Shown here one piece after another: positions 48,877 through 56,483 of a stretch of DNA of 64,000 nt. Every line of letters starts with the position of its first letter. The stretch's first letter is position 1. The notes below the pieces were generated by a model. That model saw only the letters and a list, made by a program, of their open reading frames with translations, ran no database searches and had not been told where the DNA came from. Source of the DNA: Flavobacterium macacae (GTDB lineage Bacteria > Bacteroidota > Bacteroidia > Flavobacteriales > Flavobacteriaceae); contig NZ_RQVR01000004.1 of the NCBI RefSeq assembly GCF_003865365.1, positions 124,001 to 188,000 of the forward strand, in the 5' to 3' direction. The position numbers and the translations under genes were made by a program.

Positions 48877-50313
48877 TTATTTTTTTGGGGCTACCTCTTG
48901 TTTTGGTGCTTGATTTAACGGATTTTCTTCGATAATAAATTTCTCGTAAATCTTTTCTTTTTTCTTTGAAAAATAATAGGTTAATCCAAATCCAAATTTG
49001 AAATAAAAGTCATCTCTAACACCACTTTTTAAATAATCTATGTTATCGCTAAAGTTCAAGTTGTGCTCTGCGTAAGCTTTTATACCGATATTGCTTGTTG
49101 CCAAGTACTCAAGTCCGGCGCCATACTGAAATTTTAAATGTTCATTTTCAAAAAGCCTGTTTGCTCCAAAACCCAAACCGCCGAAAACATAAGGACTCAG
49201 TCGATCTTTCGGCAGAATTATGGCTTCGGCATTTAAATCAAAAGTTACATATCCAACATCTAATTTTTGTTTATTCGCCAGGTTTATCACATTTGTGGAA
49301 GCACTCAAAAACAGGCTTGGTGACATTCTGAATTTTAGTGCGCCTCTGCCAAATGGTCTAAATAACGCTTCGCCATAGTCGCCGTCAATGAGGGTGGCTC
49401 CTCCAGAAACTTCCATTGAAAATTTAGATCTTCTTTCTTTTTGTTCTCTATTATATAAAACTCTGGCTTCGGCAGTTTCTTTTTCATGATCGTATTTTGC
49501 CATAATAGAATCTACTTCTTCTTTTGGAGCATCGGCTTTCCAGATATTATCTTTAATTCCTTCCATCACTAGTGATTCTACTGCTTTTTCTATGGCCTCA
49601 GTAACAGCCAAGTGAACAGGTTCATTGGTTGTATAACCTGTCTCAACTTCTAGTAGTCTTTTAAATTTTACATATCTAAAAAAGCTCTGATCGATGGCTT
49701 GAGAAAAGATAGTTTTTGAGACATAAACTGATTTTAAGATTTTTCCATTTGAAGTAGAAATCATTCTTAAATAGATGGTTACTCTATCTTGTCTGTATTT
49801 TGTTGAGCCACCTGCAGCAAAATATCTGGCTCCAAAACCGCCTGTTATAATATTAGAATCATAAGAAATGATTCCTCCTTCTAATAAAACTCCGGCGTAT
49901 AAAAGAGGCGTTAGTTGCGGATCATTTGGGTTTTGACTTTTTGAGTATTCTTGCCTTGTTGACCTTATGAGGTTTCTTTCTTGTAAAAGATTTCCAATGT
50001 TTTCACGTTCGATTGGCACAAACCATTTTGAGTCTTCTAATGCTTTAATTAATATTGATGTGGCTCCTTGTGTTACTGCTGTACTGAATGTACTTCCAAC
50101 TTCTGAAGCTTTGTATTGTCCTGTTTGATCCCTAAATTTATAAATTCCAACAACCACTGGTTCTTTTGGTTTTGGCAATTGTTTTAAAAGTGGGGTTGCT
50201 TGTGTATTCTCGCCAAGTATTGCTTTTTCTACACCTGTTGGCTGATTGTAATAAGCGCCACAGCTTGATAAAAGTAATACCAATACTACAATTGAGTAAT
50301 GATAAATTCGCAT
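48877..50313 (-). CDS. csgG: CsgG-type curli secretion channel fused to a C-terminal beta-barrel
   Basis: Outer-membrane lipoprotein channel that exports curlin subunits, 478 residues. C18 is in 'LLLSSCGAY'. The CsgG domain (about 40-275) shows 'VVVGIYKFRDQTGQYKAS', 'GATSILIKALEDSKWF', 'IERENIGNLLQERNLIR' and 'LLYAGVLLEGGIISYDSN'. Unlike E. coli CsgG (about 277 residues), it continues through a charged linker into about 160 residues of alternating beta strands ('MEVSGGATLIDGDYGEAL', 'LGFGANRLFENEHLKFQYG', 'FYFKFGFGLTYYF'), resembling an 8-strand OmpA/OmpX-like barrel, then a proline/lysine tail. Confidence 0.92.
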   Translation of the reverse strand: MRIYHYSIVVLVLLLSSCGAYYNQPTGVEKAILGENTQATPLLKQLPKPKEPVVVGIYKFRDQTGQYKASEVGSTFSTAVTQGATSILIKALEDSKWFVPIERENIGNLLQERNLIRSTRQEYSKSQNPNDPQLTPLLYAGVLLEGGIISYDSNIITGGFGARYFAAGGSTKYRQDRVTIYLRMISTSNGKILKSVYVSKTIFSQAIDQSFFRYVKFKRLLEVETGYTTNEPVHLAVTEAIEKAVESLVMEGIKDNIWKADAPKEEVDSIMAKYDHEKETAEARVLYNREQKERRSKFSMEVSGGATLIDGDYGEALFRPFGRGALKFRMSPSLFLSASTNVINLANKQKLDVGYVTFDLNAEAIILPKDRLSPYVFGGLGFGANRLFENEHLKFQYGAGLEYLATSNIGIKAYAEHNLNFSDNIDYLKSGVRDDFYFKFGFGLTYYFSKKKEKIYEKFIIEENPLNQAPKQEVAPKK

Positions 50314-50314
50314 G

Positions 50315-50716
50315 TTATTGATTTGGGATTATGACTTGTGTTTGTTCTCCAGTATTTGTATCTAATATACTTACAACTAATCCTGCATTTGAAGGATATA
50401 CTTCTACGTTTAAGCTACCAAAGGTGTAGCTTCCTTCAGAAATTCCGTTTGAACCAAATTGTTGTGTAAATAAAGATCTTGATACTTGCGTGAGCAATTG
50501 CGAATTTAAATTTTGAGTAAATCTTTCAAGTTCTGAAAGTTCAGTTTTTGCAGGAGCATCTTCTTTTATTGTATTTTGAGATTCGGCTGAGCTTAATAGC
50601 CAAGCATAATTAAAAGTGTCTCCGCCAAAGTTTGGGTTTCTCGGCTTGTACACTAAATCTTGTGCATTTGCTGTCATTGCGAGCAAAGTCACTACTGATG
50701 TTAGTAAAAGTTTCAT
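50315..50716 (-). CDS. csgF: Curli assembly protein CsgF
   Basis: Surface factor that binds the CsgG pore and couples nucleation to secretion. 133 residues from ATG 50716: signal peptide 'LLTSVVTLLAMTANAQ', then the CsgF hallmark 'DLVYKPRNPNFGGDTFNYAW' that plugs into CsgG, and a C-terminal beta part 'GSYTFGSLNVEVYPSNAG'. The csgG-like gene starts one base after its stop codon. The longer ATG 50767 form lacks a proper signal-peptide start. Confidence 0.93.
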   Translation of the reverse strand: MKLLLTSVVTLLAMTANAQDLVYKPRNPNFGGDTFNYAWLLSSAESQNTIKEDAPAKTELSELERFTQNLNSQLLTQVSRSLFTQQFGSNGISEGSYTFGSLNVEVYPSNAGLVVSILDTNTGEQTQVIIPNQ

Positions 50717-50732
50717 GATGATTATTTGTTGA

Positions 50733-51032
50733 TTAGTACTGCGTGATATATTTGCTTTGTTTTTCAAGATTTTTTAAATATAAGAATGTAGCATTTACTG
50801 CATCTTTTGCCACGAGTGTCAGATATTCTTCATCTGGCTTGGCTAAAAATTCATAAATTGTGACATTATCTATTGTTATTATTATCTTGGTGTTTCTTGC
50901 AAAACTTAATTCTTCACTTACAGTAACAATCTTATTGGCATTTATATCCTTTTCACGATATTCATAATAATATAAATCGTAAAAATCTTTGCCTGCTTTG
51001 GTCTTAGTATCGTTTGATACGACACCCGCCAT
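50733..51032 (-). CDS. csgE: Curli assembly protein CsgE (N-terminus and signal peptide out of frame)
   Basis: Periplasmic cap of the CsgG channel. The visible ATG ORF has 99 residues: 'KAGKDFYDLYYYEYREKD' matches the CsgE core, with 'ARNTKIIITIDNVTIYEFL' and 'VNATFLYLKNLEKQSKYI' after it. The domain clearly begins earlier: the same frame is open upstream of ATG 51032 through 'VETIVIPIDGIEMAGVVSND', which aligns with the start of mature CsgE, but it has no start codon or signal peptide. The frame reaches an A10 tract where the preceding gene ends (see findings). Confidence 0.85.
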   Translation of the reverse strand: MAGVVSNDTKTKAGKDFYDLYYYEYREKDINANKIVTVSEELSFARNTKIIITIDNVTIYEFLAKPDEEYLTLVAKDAVNATFLYLKNLEKQSKYITQY

Positions 51033-51064
51033 TTCAATGCCGTCAATGGGAATGACTATTGTTT

Positions 51065-51469
51065 CTACTTTTTTTTTTCGTCTTCGCCAATAACTATTCT
51101 ATCTTTTCCAACGAGTTCCTTTGCTTCATTATAAAATAAAAGCAAGATAATTACTTCGTCTTCTTTACCCAGATTTACTTGGGTTGTAGATAATTTTTTA
51201 GTTTCACTTGGCTCAAGGGTAAACAGTCCTTCTTGGGCATTATTAGATTGGTTATTGCTTTTTTTATTCTTTTTTATAACTGACAATTTATAAGTCATGC
51301 TTTGAATTATATCAGTTAAATTTTCGGCAGTGCCTGTAATTTTAATATTTCCTTCAATTTCTTCAATTTCAATTTTTGCCTTCACCTCTTTATTAGACAA
51401 TTGTCCATATCCAGAAAAGCTTATGATTGAAAGAAAAAGCATAGTGATATGTTTGAAAGAAATATTCAT
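51065..51469 (-). CDS. CsgH/CsgC-like curli periplasmic protein
   Basis: A 134-residue exported protein. Signal peptide 1-22 ends 'ISFSGYG'. It is a small all-beta domain ('VKAKIEIEEIEGNIKITGTA', 'MTYKLSVIKK', 'QEGLFTLEPSETKKLSTTQV', 'DEVIILLLFYNEAKELVGKD'), consistent with the immunoglobulin-like CsgC/CsgH fold that stops premature curlin aggregation in the periplasm. It ends GEDEKKK within an A10 run. One additional A would fuse it in frame to the complete CsgE domain. It starts 4 bases after the minor curlin gene. Confidence 0.72.
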   Translation of the reverse strand: MNISFKHITMLFLSIISFSGYGQLSNKEVKAKIEIEEIEGNIKITGTAENLTDIIQSMTYKLSVIKKNKKSNNQSNNAQEGLFTLEPSETKKLSTTQVNLGKEDEVIILLLFYNEAKELVGKDRIVIGEDEKKK

Positions 51470-51473
51470 TTTA

Positions 51474-51995
51474 TTATTGATTGATTATAATTACTCCGGT
51501 TCCATTTCCTGATTGACTAATTTTCATGTCTTTCGAAAGCGAATTTGTACCGTAATTTTGAATGTTTTGGTTATCACCTTGTTGAATCATCTGCATATTT
51601 ACATCATAATTTGTGTAATATGTAAAATCTGAAACTGTGTTATTTGATCCGTTTTGTATGATAGCTTGATTGATTGAATTTGCTTCTTTTGAAACTTCAA
51701 TCAAGTTATTATTTCCATTTTGTGCAACAGAAAAATTTACATTCGATGATTTAAAACTTGCATTAACCGTATTAAAATCACCAATTTGCTGGATCATAAT
51801 TCCTGAAGGATTATTTGAAAGTGTATTTAATGACTGGTTAACATTCATTTTTGAAACTAAATTCAAAGCATTTTCTTTTGAATCAAAAACAGATGAACTG
51901 TATTGATCAAAACCAGGATTTTCACCTTCTTCCTGAGCAAAAATTGCTTGAGAAAAAAGTGTTATGAAAACTAATTTTATAAATAGTGATTTCAT
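51474..51995 (-). CDS. csgB: Minor curlin / nucleator (CsgB-like)
   Basis: An exported amyloid-type subunit of 173 residues. The signal peptide ends 'LFSQAIFAQ'. An acidic spacer (about 22-65) is followed by about five degenerate curlin repeats of the Q-x-G-x-x-N-x5-Q type ('QQIGDFNTVNASF', 'AQNGNNNLIEVS', 'IQNGSNNTVSDF', 'QQGDNQNIQNYG', 'SQSGNGTGVIIINQ'). Fewer, less regular repeats than the neighbouring gene and its position between csgA and the assembly genes point to the nucleator. Confidence 0.8.
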   Translation of the reverse strand: MKSLFIKLVFITLFSQAIFAQEEGENPGFDQYSSSVFDSKENALNLVSKMNVNQSLNTLSNNPSGIMIQQIGDFNTVNASFKSSNVNFSVAQNGNNNLIEVSKEANSINQAIIQNGSNNTVSDFTYYTNYDVNMQMIQQGDNQNIQNYGTNSLSKDMKISQSGNGTGVIIINQ

Positions 51996-52016
51996 GATTT
52001 TTAATTTTAAAATATA

Positions 52017-52048
52017 AAAGATGAGGCGAATAATCGCCCCATCTTTTT
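52017..52048 (-). terminator. Hairpin between major and minor curlin genes
   Basis: GATGAGGCGA / TCGCCCCATC-type stem with flanking A and T runs. It lies just after the csgA stop and 22 bases before the csgB ATG, and would give an excess of csgA transcript by partial termination. Confidence 0.75.
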
Positions 52049-52059
52049 ATAAAATAATC

Positions 52060-53208
52060 TTAGTTAGATTGAGATACAAATGATACGTTTGTATTACCAA
52101 CTTGAGTAACTGTACTCATGTGACCGTCTCCCATTTGGATAGTCAAAGCACCATTTCCTAATCCTAATTGGTCAATAGAAGATGTATTATCTTCACCATT
52201 TTGGTAAGTTGCAGCTACGTTGCTGTTACCAACTTGAACGTGGTTAGCATTGTTACCTTCACCCATTTGCAATTGACCAGAGATATTTGAAGTTCCTGAT
52301 TGTTTTGAGTAAGCGATGTTATCATCACCTAATTGAACTTGGTAAGATTCGTTATCTCCATGAGGGTAAGCATTGTAAGGAGCTCCTAAATAGTTTTCAC
52401 CTTGGTCGATAGTAGCTGCGTTACTGTCACCTTCTTGGTATTGTACTGCTAAGTCACCACCGTTGATGGTTGGTTGAACCTCATCTTGCCAAACTGTAGC
52501 GCTGTTGCTATCCCCAATTTGATATTGGTAAGCCTCATTGTCTTGGTTACTTTGAGAAATCATTGCATTATTAGAATCTCCATCTTGATCTTGCAAAGCA
52601 TAGTTGTTTAACGCTTGGAAAGAAGAAGGGTTAATTCCTTGAGTTGCTAAAGCAGTGTTTGAGTGACCTTCTTGTCTTTGGTCAACTTCGTTACCATCAC
52701 CGTGTTGAGTTGCTGTTGCAGTATTTCCAGCTGATCCATCAGGTCCAGAAGTTTGAAATTGAGTAGCAACGTTATCATCTCCTGTTTGAGTCACAGTACC
52801 TGTATTGTTGTCAAAACGTTGAGTTTGAGTTGATTTGTTACCATCACCCAATTGTGTAGCATAAGCTTTGTTATTTTCAGCTTGACCACCGCCATTTCCT
52901 TGACTTACAGTTGCTTCGTTATTATCACCATCTTGATTTACATCAGAAATGTTGAAATCACCTCTTTGGTCAACATCTGCCATGTTCTCGTCACCTAATT
53001 GGTCAACGATTGAGCTGTTTTCTAAACCACTTGCAACACCTGGAGCAACGTTTCCTTGTTGGTTAACTGTAGCTGTGTTTTCTCTACCTACTTGTACTAC
53101 AGAAGATCCGTTAGAAGTTCCTTCTTGCGAAACTGTAGCTGAATTCTCTTGAGCGAATGCTACTCCCGTAGCTAGCATAAAAGCTACGCTTAAAATCACT
53201 TTTTTCAT
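52060..53208 (-). CDS. csgA: Major curlin with about 15 repeats (CsgA-like)
   Basis: The main structural subunit of curli amyloid fibres, 382 residues. The signal peptide is 'ILSVAFMLATGVAFAQ'. The remainder is roughly 15 tandem units of about 22 residues on the pattern Q-x-G-D-x-N-x-A-x-x-x-Q, for example 'DQLGDENMADVDQRGDFN', 'TQLGDGNKSTQTQ', 'QVGNSNVAATYQNGEDN', 'TQVGNTNVSFVSQ'. E. coli CsgA has five. Units are strongly acidic, with many G-D and D-N pairs and longer loops at several turns. The head of the operon is here. Confidence 0.92.
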   Translation of the reverse strand: MKKVILSVAFMLATGVAFAQENSATVSQEGTSNGSSVVQVGRENTATVNQQGNVAPGVASGLENSSIVDQLGDENMADVDQRGDFNISDVNQDGDNNEATVSQGNGGGQAENNKAYATQLGDGNKSTQTQRFDNNTGTVTQTGDDNVATQFQTSGPDGSAGNTATATQHGDGNEVDQRQEGHSNTALATQGINPSSFQALNNYALQDQDGDSNNAMISQSNQDNEAYQYQIGDSNSATVWQDEVQPTINGGDLAVQYQEGDSNAATIDQGENYLGAPYNAYPHGDNESYQVQLGDDNIAYSKQSGTSNISGQLQMGEGNNANHVQVGNSNVAATYQNGEDNTSSIDQLGLGNGALTIQMGDGHMSTVTQVGNTNVSFVSQSN

Positions 53209-53607
53209 AATAAAAATATTTAATTGGTTATAATTACAATTTAATACTTGGGGCGAAAAAAGTCTTAAGAGGAAAATTACTATAAATCAATATAGACAAA
53301 ACTACATTTAATGTAGCTTTTTGTGTTTTTGGAGGTAGCAAGAGTGGTATTTTGCTTTTTCAAAGGTATTTCTTTTTTTCAATAAAAAAAGTCGAGAACA
53401 AAGAAAAATGTTGATTTTATCTAACTTTTCTACGAATTGCACAAAAAATCGGATGAAATGCACAAAACTTAAACTTTTAAACTATTACGTTTTCGGGAGT
53501 TAACTATAATCTTACATCTTCTTAATATACATAATGTGTTCAGATTTATGCTAATAGGAAAATAACTACTAAAACATAAGAGATTTTTATCAATTCTGAC
53601 CAAAATC
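53209..53607. promoter_or_regulatory. 400-base upstream region of the curli operon
   Basis: Gene-free AT-rich spacer between glnN's 3' end and csgA. No exact TAnnTTTG box is seen near csgA on the minus strand; TATTAAATTG about 40 bases before the ATG is the best candidate. A complex or activator-dependent promoter is expected for curli, but I see no defined operator. Confidence 0.35.
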
Positions 53608-53638
53608 AAAAAAGCCCGCTAAATCAGCAGGCTTTTTC
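53608..53638 (-). terminator. Terminator after glnN
   Basis: A stem AAAAAAGCCCGCT / AGCAGGCTTTTT with one mismatch and a 5-base loop, T run on the minus-strand exit side. Confidence 0.85.
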
Positions 53639-53664
53639 TTTGTTGTGGTAGTTTAGTAGATCTA

Positions 53665-55854
53665 TTATTTAGTAAACAATAATTCTCGATATTTAGTTAG
53701 TGTCCAGATTTCATCGTCAACCAAAAGCTCTAGCTTATCACAGTGCGCTCTGATTATTTCAAAATAAGGTTTCACAATATCGCAGTAAGCCGCAGCCATT
53801 TCTTCTGAATTAGAAAGGTTGTTCGCTTTTTTGCGTTCTTCAGTCATTTCTTCCACTTTCGCGCTGATGCCTTCAATGTGTCCTGAAATTTCTCTGATTA
53901 ATGAAATTTGCTCTTTAGCAATTGTTTCATATTCACTTCCAAAGATGTCTTTTAATCCTTTTACATTCTCAATCAAAAGATTTTGGTAACGAATTGCCGT
54001 GGGAACAACGTGGTTTCTCGCGATGTCGCCTAAAACCCTTCCTTCAATTTGGATTTTCTTAGTGTATTCTTCCAATTCGATTTCATAACGAGCTTCCACC
54101 TCAACGTGGTTCATTACTTTCAATTCAGAAAATAAATCCAATGCTTTTTTAGAGATTTTTGCTTTCAAGGCTTTTGGAGTCGTCTTGTGGTTACTCAAAC
54201 CTCTTTTTCCTGCTTCAATTTCCCAAGCTTCGCTATATCCATCTCCTTCAAAAAGGATATTTTTTGTTTCCTTAATATATTCTCTCAAAACATTGAAGAT
54301 CGCATCGTCTTTCTTCATGTCTTTTTCATCGATCAAAGTATCAACCTCTTTTTTGAAATCAATCAATTGTTTTGCAACAATTGAATTCAACGTTGTCATT
54401 GAATTTGCGCAGTTTGCAGTTGAACCAACAGCTCTAAATTCAAATTTATTTCCGGTGAAAGCAAAGGGTGAAGTTCTGTTTCTGTCAGTATTGTCTAATA
54501 AAACGTCTGGAATTTTTCCAACTACGTTCAATTTAAGGTCTGTTTTTTCTTCTGGAGATAATTTTCCTGTAGAAACTCCTTCTAATTCTTCCAATACTTT
54601 AGTCAATTGCTGACCAATAAATACTGAAATAATTGCCGGTGGCGCTTCATTTGCTCCCAAACGGTGGTCATTACTTGCTGTTGCAATAGCCGCTCTCATC
54701 AATTCTTCATACGTATTAACCGCTTTGATTGTGTTAATGAAGAAAGTCAAGAATTGCAGGTTGCTCATTGGCGTTTTACCTGGCCCAAGTAAGTTTACTC
54801 CTGTATCTGTAGCTAATGACCAGTTGTTATGCTTACCAGAACCGTTAACTCCCTTGAATGGTTTCTCATGGAATAATACTTTAAAATCATGACGTTCTGC
54901 CACTTTTTGCATTACATCCATCAACAAAGAGTTGTGGTCAACCGCCAAGTTTGTCTCTTCAAAGATCGGAGCCAACTCAAATTGGTTTGGAGCCACTTCG
55001 TTATGACGTGTTTTAACCGGAATTCCTAAAAGCATACACTCATATTCCAATTCTCTCATATAAGTAAGAACTCTTGTTGGAATTGAACCAAAATAATGGT
55101 CATCCAATTGCTGTCCTTTTGCAGAAGTGTGTCCTAATAATGTTCTTCCTGTCATCAAAATGTCAGGTCTTGAATTCGCTAAAGCTGAATCAATCAAGAA
55201 ATATTCTTGTTCCCAACCTAAAGTTGCAGTTACCTTTTTTACATTTTTATCAAAATAACGGCAAACATCTACTGCCGCATCGTCGATTGCAGAAAGCGCT
55301 CTCAACAATGGTGTTTTATAGTCTAAAGCTTCTCCTGTATAAGAGATGAAAACCGTTGGAATACACAAAGTTGTTCCAAAGATAAACGCTGGAGATGTTG
55401 GATCCCAAGCCGTATAACCTCTTGCTTCAAAAGTATTTCTAATTCCTCCATTTGGAAAAGAAGAAGCATCTGGCTCTTGCTGCACCAACTGGCCTCCGCC
55501 AAATTTCTCTACTGGATCACTTCCATCATAAGATGTTTCAAAAAACGCATCGTGTTTTTCAGCAGTAGTTCCTGTTAAAGGTTGAAACCAGTGTGTATAA
55601 TGTGTTACTCCTTTTGACAATGCCCACTCTTTCATTCCCAGGGCAATATAATCAGCAAGCCTTCTATCAATCTTTTTTCCATGCTGCACGGCATCTTTAA
55701 CCCCTTGATAAGCATCTTCAGTCAGAAACTGACGCATGGTTTTATCATTAAATACATTACTGCCGAAAATTGCAGATTTTCTCTCCAATTCTTCAAATTT
55801 TACAGGTTTTCTACCTGCGATTTGTGCCAAAGCCTGAAAACGAAATGTTGCCAT
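53665..55854 (-). CDS. glnN: Glutamine synthetase type III
   Basis: ATP-dependent synthesis of glutamine from glutamate and ammonia. 729 residues from ATG 55854, the usual size of the GSIII family, which lacks the adenylylation site of type I. Seen: 'FGGGQLVQQEPDASSFPNGG', 'TLGWEQEYFLID', 'LEYECMLLGIPVKTRHNEVA', 'GVNGSGKHNNWSLATDTGVN' and 'TASNDHRLGANEAPPAIISV' at the active site. The longer start at 55881 is next to the -7 box and adds a sequence not typical of the family. Confidence 0.98.
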   Translation of the reverse strand: MATFRFQALAQIAGRKPVKFEELERKSAIFGSNVFNDKTMRQFLTEDAYQGVKDAVQHGKKIDRRLADYIALGMKEWALSKGVTHYTHWFQPLTGTTAEKHDAFFETSYDGSDPVEKFGGGQLVQQEPDASSFPNGGIRNTFEARGYTAWDPTSPAFIFGTTLCIPTVFISYTGEALDYKTPLLRALSAIDDAAVDVCRYFDKNVKKVTATLGWEQEYFLIDSALANSRPDILMTGRTLLGHTSAKGQQLDDHYFGSIPTRVLTYMRELEYECMLLGIPVKTRHNEVAPNQFELAPIFEETNLAVDHNSLLMDVMQKVAERHDFKVLFHEKPFKGVNGSGKHNNWSLATDTGVNLLGPGKTPMSNLQFLTFFINTIKAVNTYEELMRAAIATASNDHRLGANEAPPAIISVFIGQQLTKVLEELEGVSTGKLSPEEKTDLKLNVVGKIPDVLLDNTDRNRTSPFAFTGNKFEFRAVGSTANCANSMTTLNSIVAKQLIDFKKEVDTLIDEKDMKKDDAIFNVLREYIKETKNILFEGDGYSEAWEIEAGKRGLSNHKTTPKALKAKISKKALDLFSELKVMNHVEVEARYEIELEEYTKKIQIEGRVLGDIARNHVVPTAIRYQNLLIENVKGLKDIFGSEYETIAKEQISLIREISGHIEGISAKVEEMTEERKKANNLSNSEEMAAAYCDIVKPYFEIIRAHCDKLELLVDDEIWTLTKYRELLFTK

Positions 55855-55893
55855 ATGAAAGATTTTAAAATAAGAATTCATTCTAATTCGTTA

Positions 55894-55901
55894 CAAAGAT
55901 A
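55894..55901 (-). promoter_or_regulatory. Bacteroidetes -7 box for glnN
   Basis: TATCTTTG on the minus strand, 39 bases before ATG 55854. Confidence 0.65.
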
Positions 55902-56124
55902 TATTTTATTTTTTTTTAAAATCAATCTGCCCTATTTTTTTTAGGGGTAAATTTAAATAATATCTCTTTTTATATCAATACACCCTGTTTATTAAGGTAA
56001 AATTCACGGTTTCACACATATTCCAAGAACACTAATAACATTGGTAACAATTTCAAATTAATCCTATAACTAATTATTCAAATTCTATAATACAAATCAT
56101 TGAAGGGATAAGTACTTTTAATTT

Positions 56125-56151
56125 TTGACAAATAATAAATAACCATATAAT
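56125..56151 (+). promoter_or_regulatory. E. coli-like -35/-10 pair before the YtxH-like gene
   Basis: TTGACA (56125-56130), a 15-base spacer, and TATAAT (56146-56151), 11 bases before the ATG. It is unlike the other promoters in this window; chance in AT-rich DNA is possible. The rest of 55902-56124 holds nothing I recognise. Confidence 0.3.
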
Positions 56152-56162
56152 AAATACACAGT

Positions 56163-56426
56163 ATGAGCAACAAAAAAGTAGTATTAGGGATTGCAGCAGG
56201 AGTTGCAGCTTTAGCCGTAGTAGGTTTGTTAGTAACCAAGAAAAAATCGAAAAAAGAGAAATTCGCTGACGCAGCCAAAGATGCAAAAGATAATTTCAGA
56301 AGCAAACTACAAGAATTGCAGCGCAAAGCAAAAAAAGAATTCAACAGCGCACTAGAAGACAATGGAAGTATTGCCAATAAAGCAAAAGAGAGAGCGAACG
56401 AATGGATCGGAAAGACTTCGAATTAA
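56163..56426 (+). CDS. YtxH-like membrane-anchored small protein
   Basis: An 87-residue protein with one N-terminal membrane helix ('VVLGIAAGVAALAVVGLLVT', 6-25), a basic stop-transfer KKKSKKEK, and an amphipathic, charged helical tail to the C-terminus ('AKDAKDNFRSKLQELQRKAK'). This is the layout of YtxH-domain stress proteins. The function is not established; the large glycosyltransferase gene follows after 57 bases. Confidence 0.75.
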   Translation: MSNKKVVLGIAAGVAALAVVGLLVTKKKSKKEKFADAAKDAKDNFRSKLQELQRKAKKEFNSALEDNGSIANKAKERANEWIGKTSN

Positions 56427-56483
56427 TTTCGAAACCAACTGATGAATGAGTAAGGAATTGAGAATTGCAAAAAAAGATTTAAA

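Noticed and set aside
52060..53208. Regular roughly 66-base periodicity resembling a repeat array
   Set aside because: It is the coding sequence of the curlin repeats; unit sequences differ and there are no spacers, so it is not CRISPR.
54185..54613. 142-residue plus-strand ORF inside glnN
   Set aside because: Antisense to conserved glutamine synthetase sequence.
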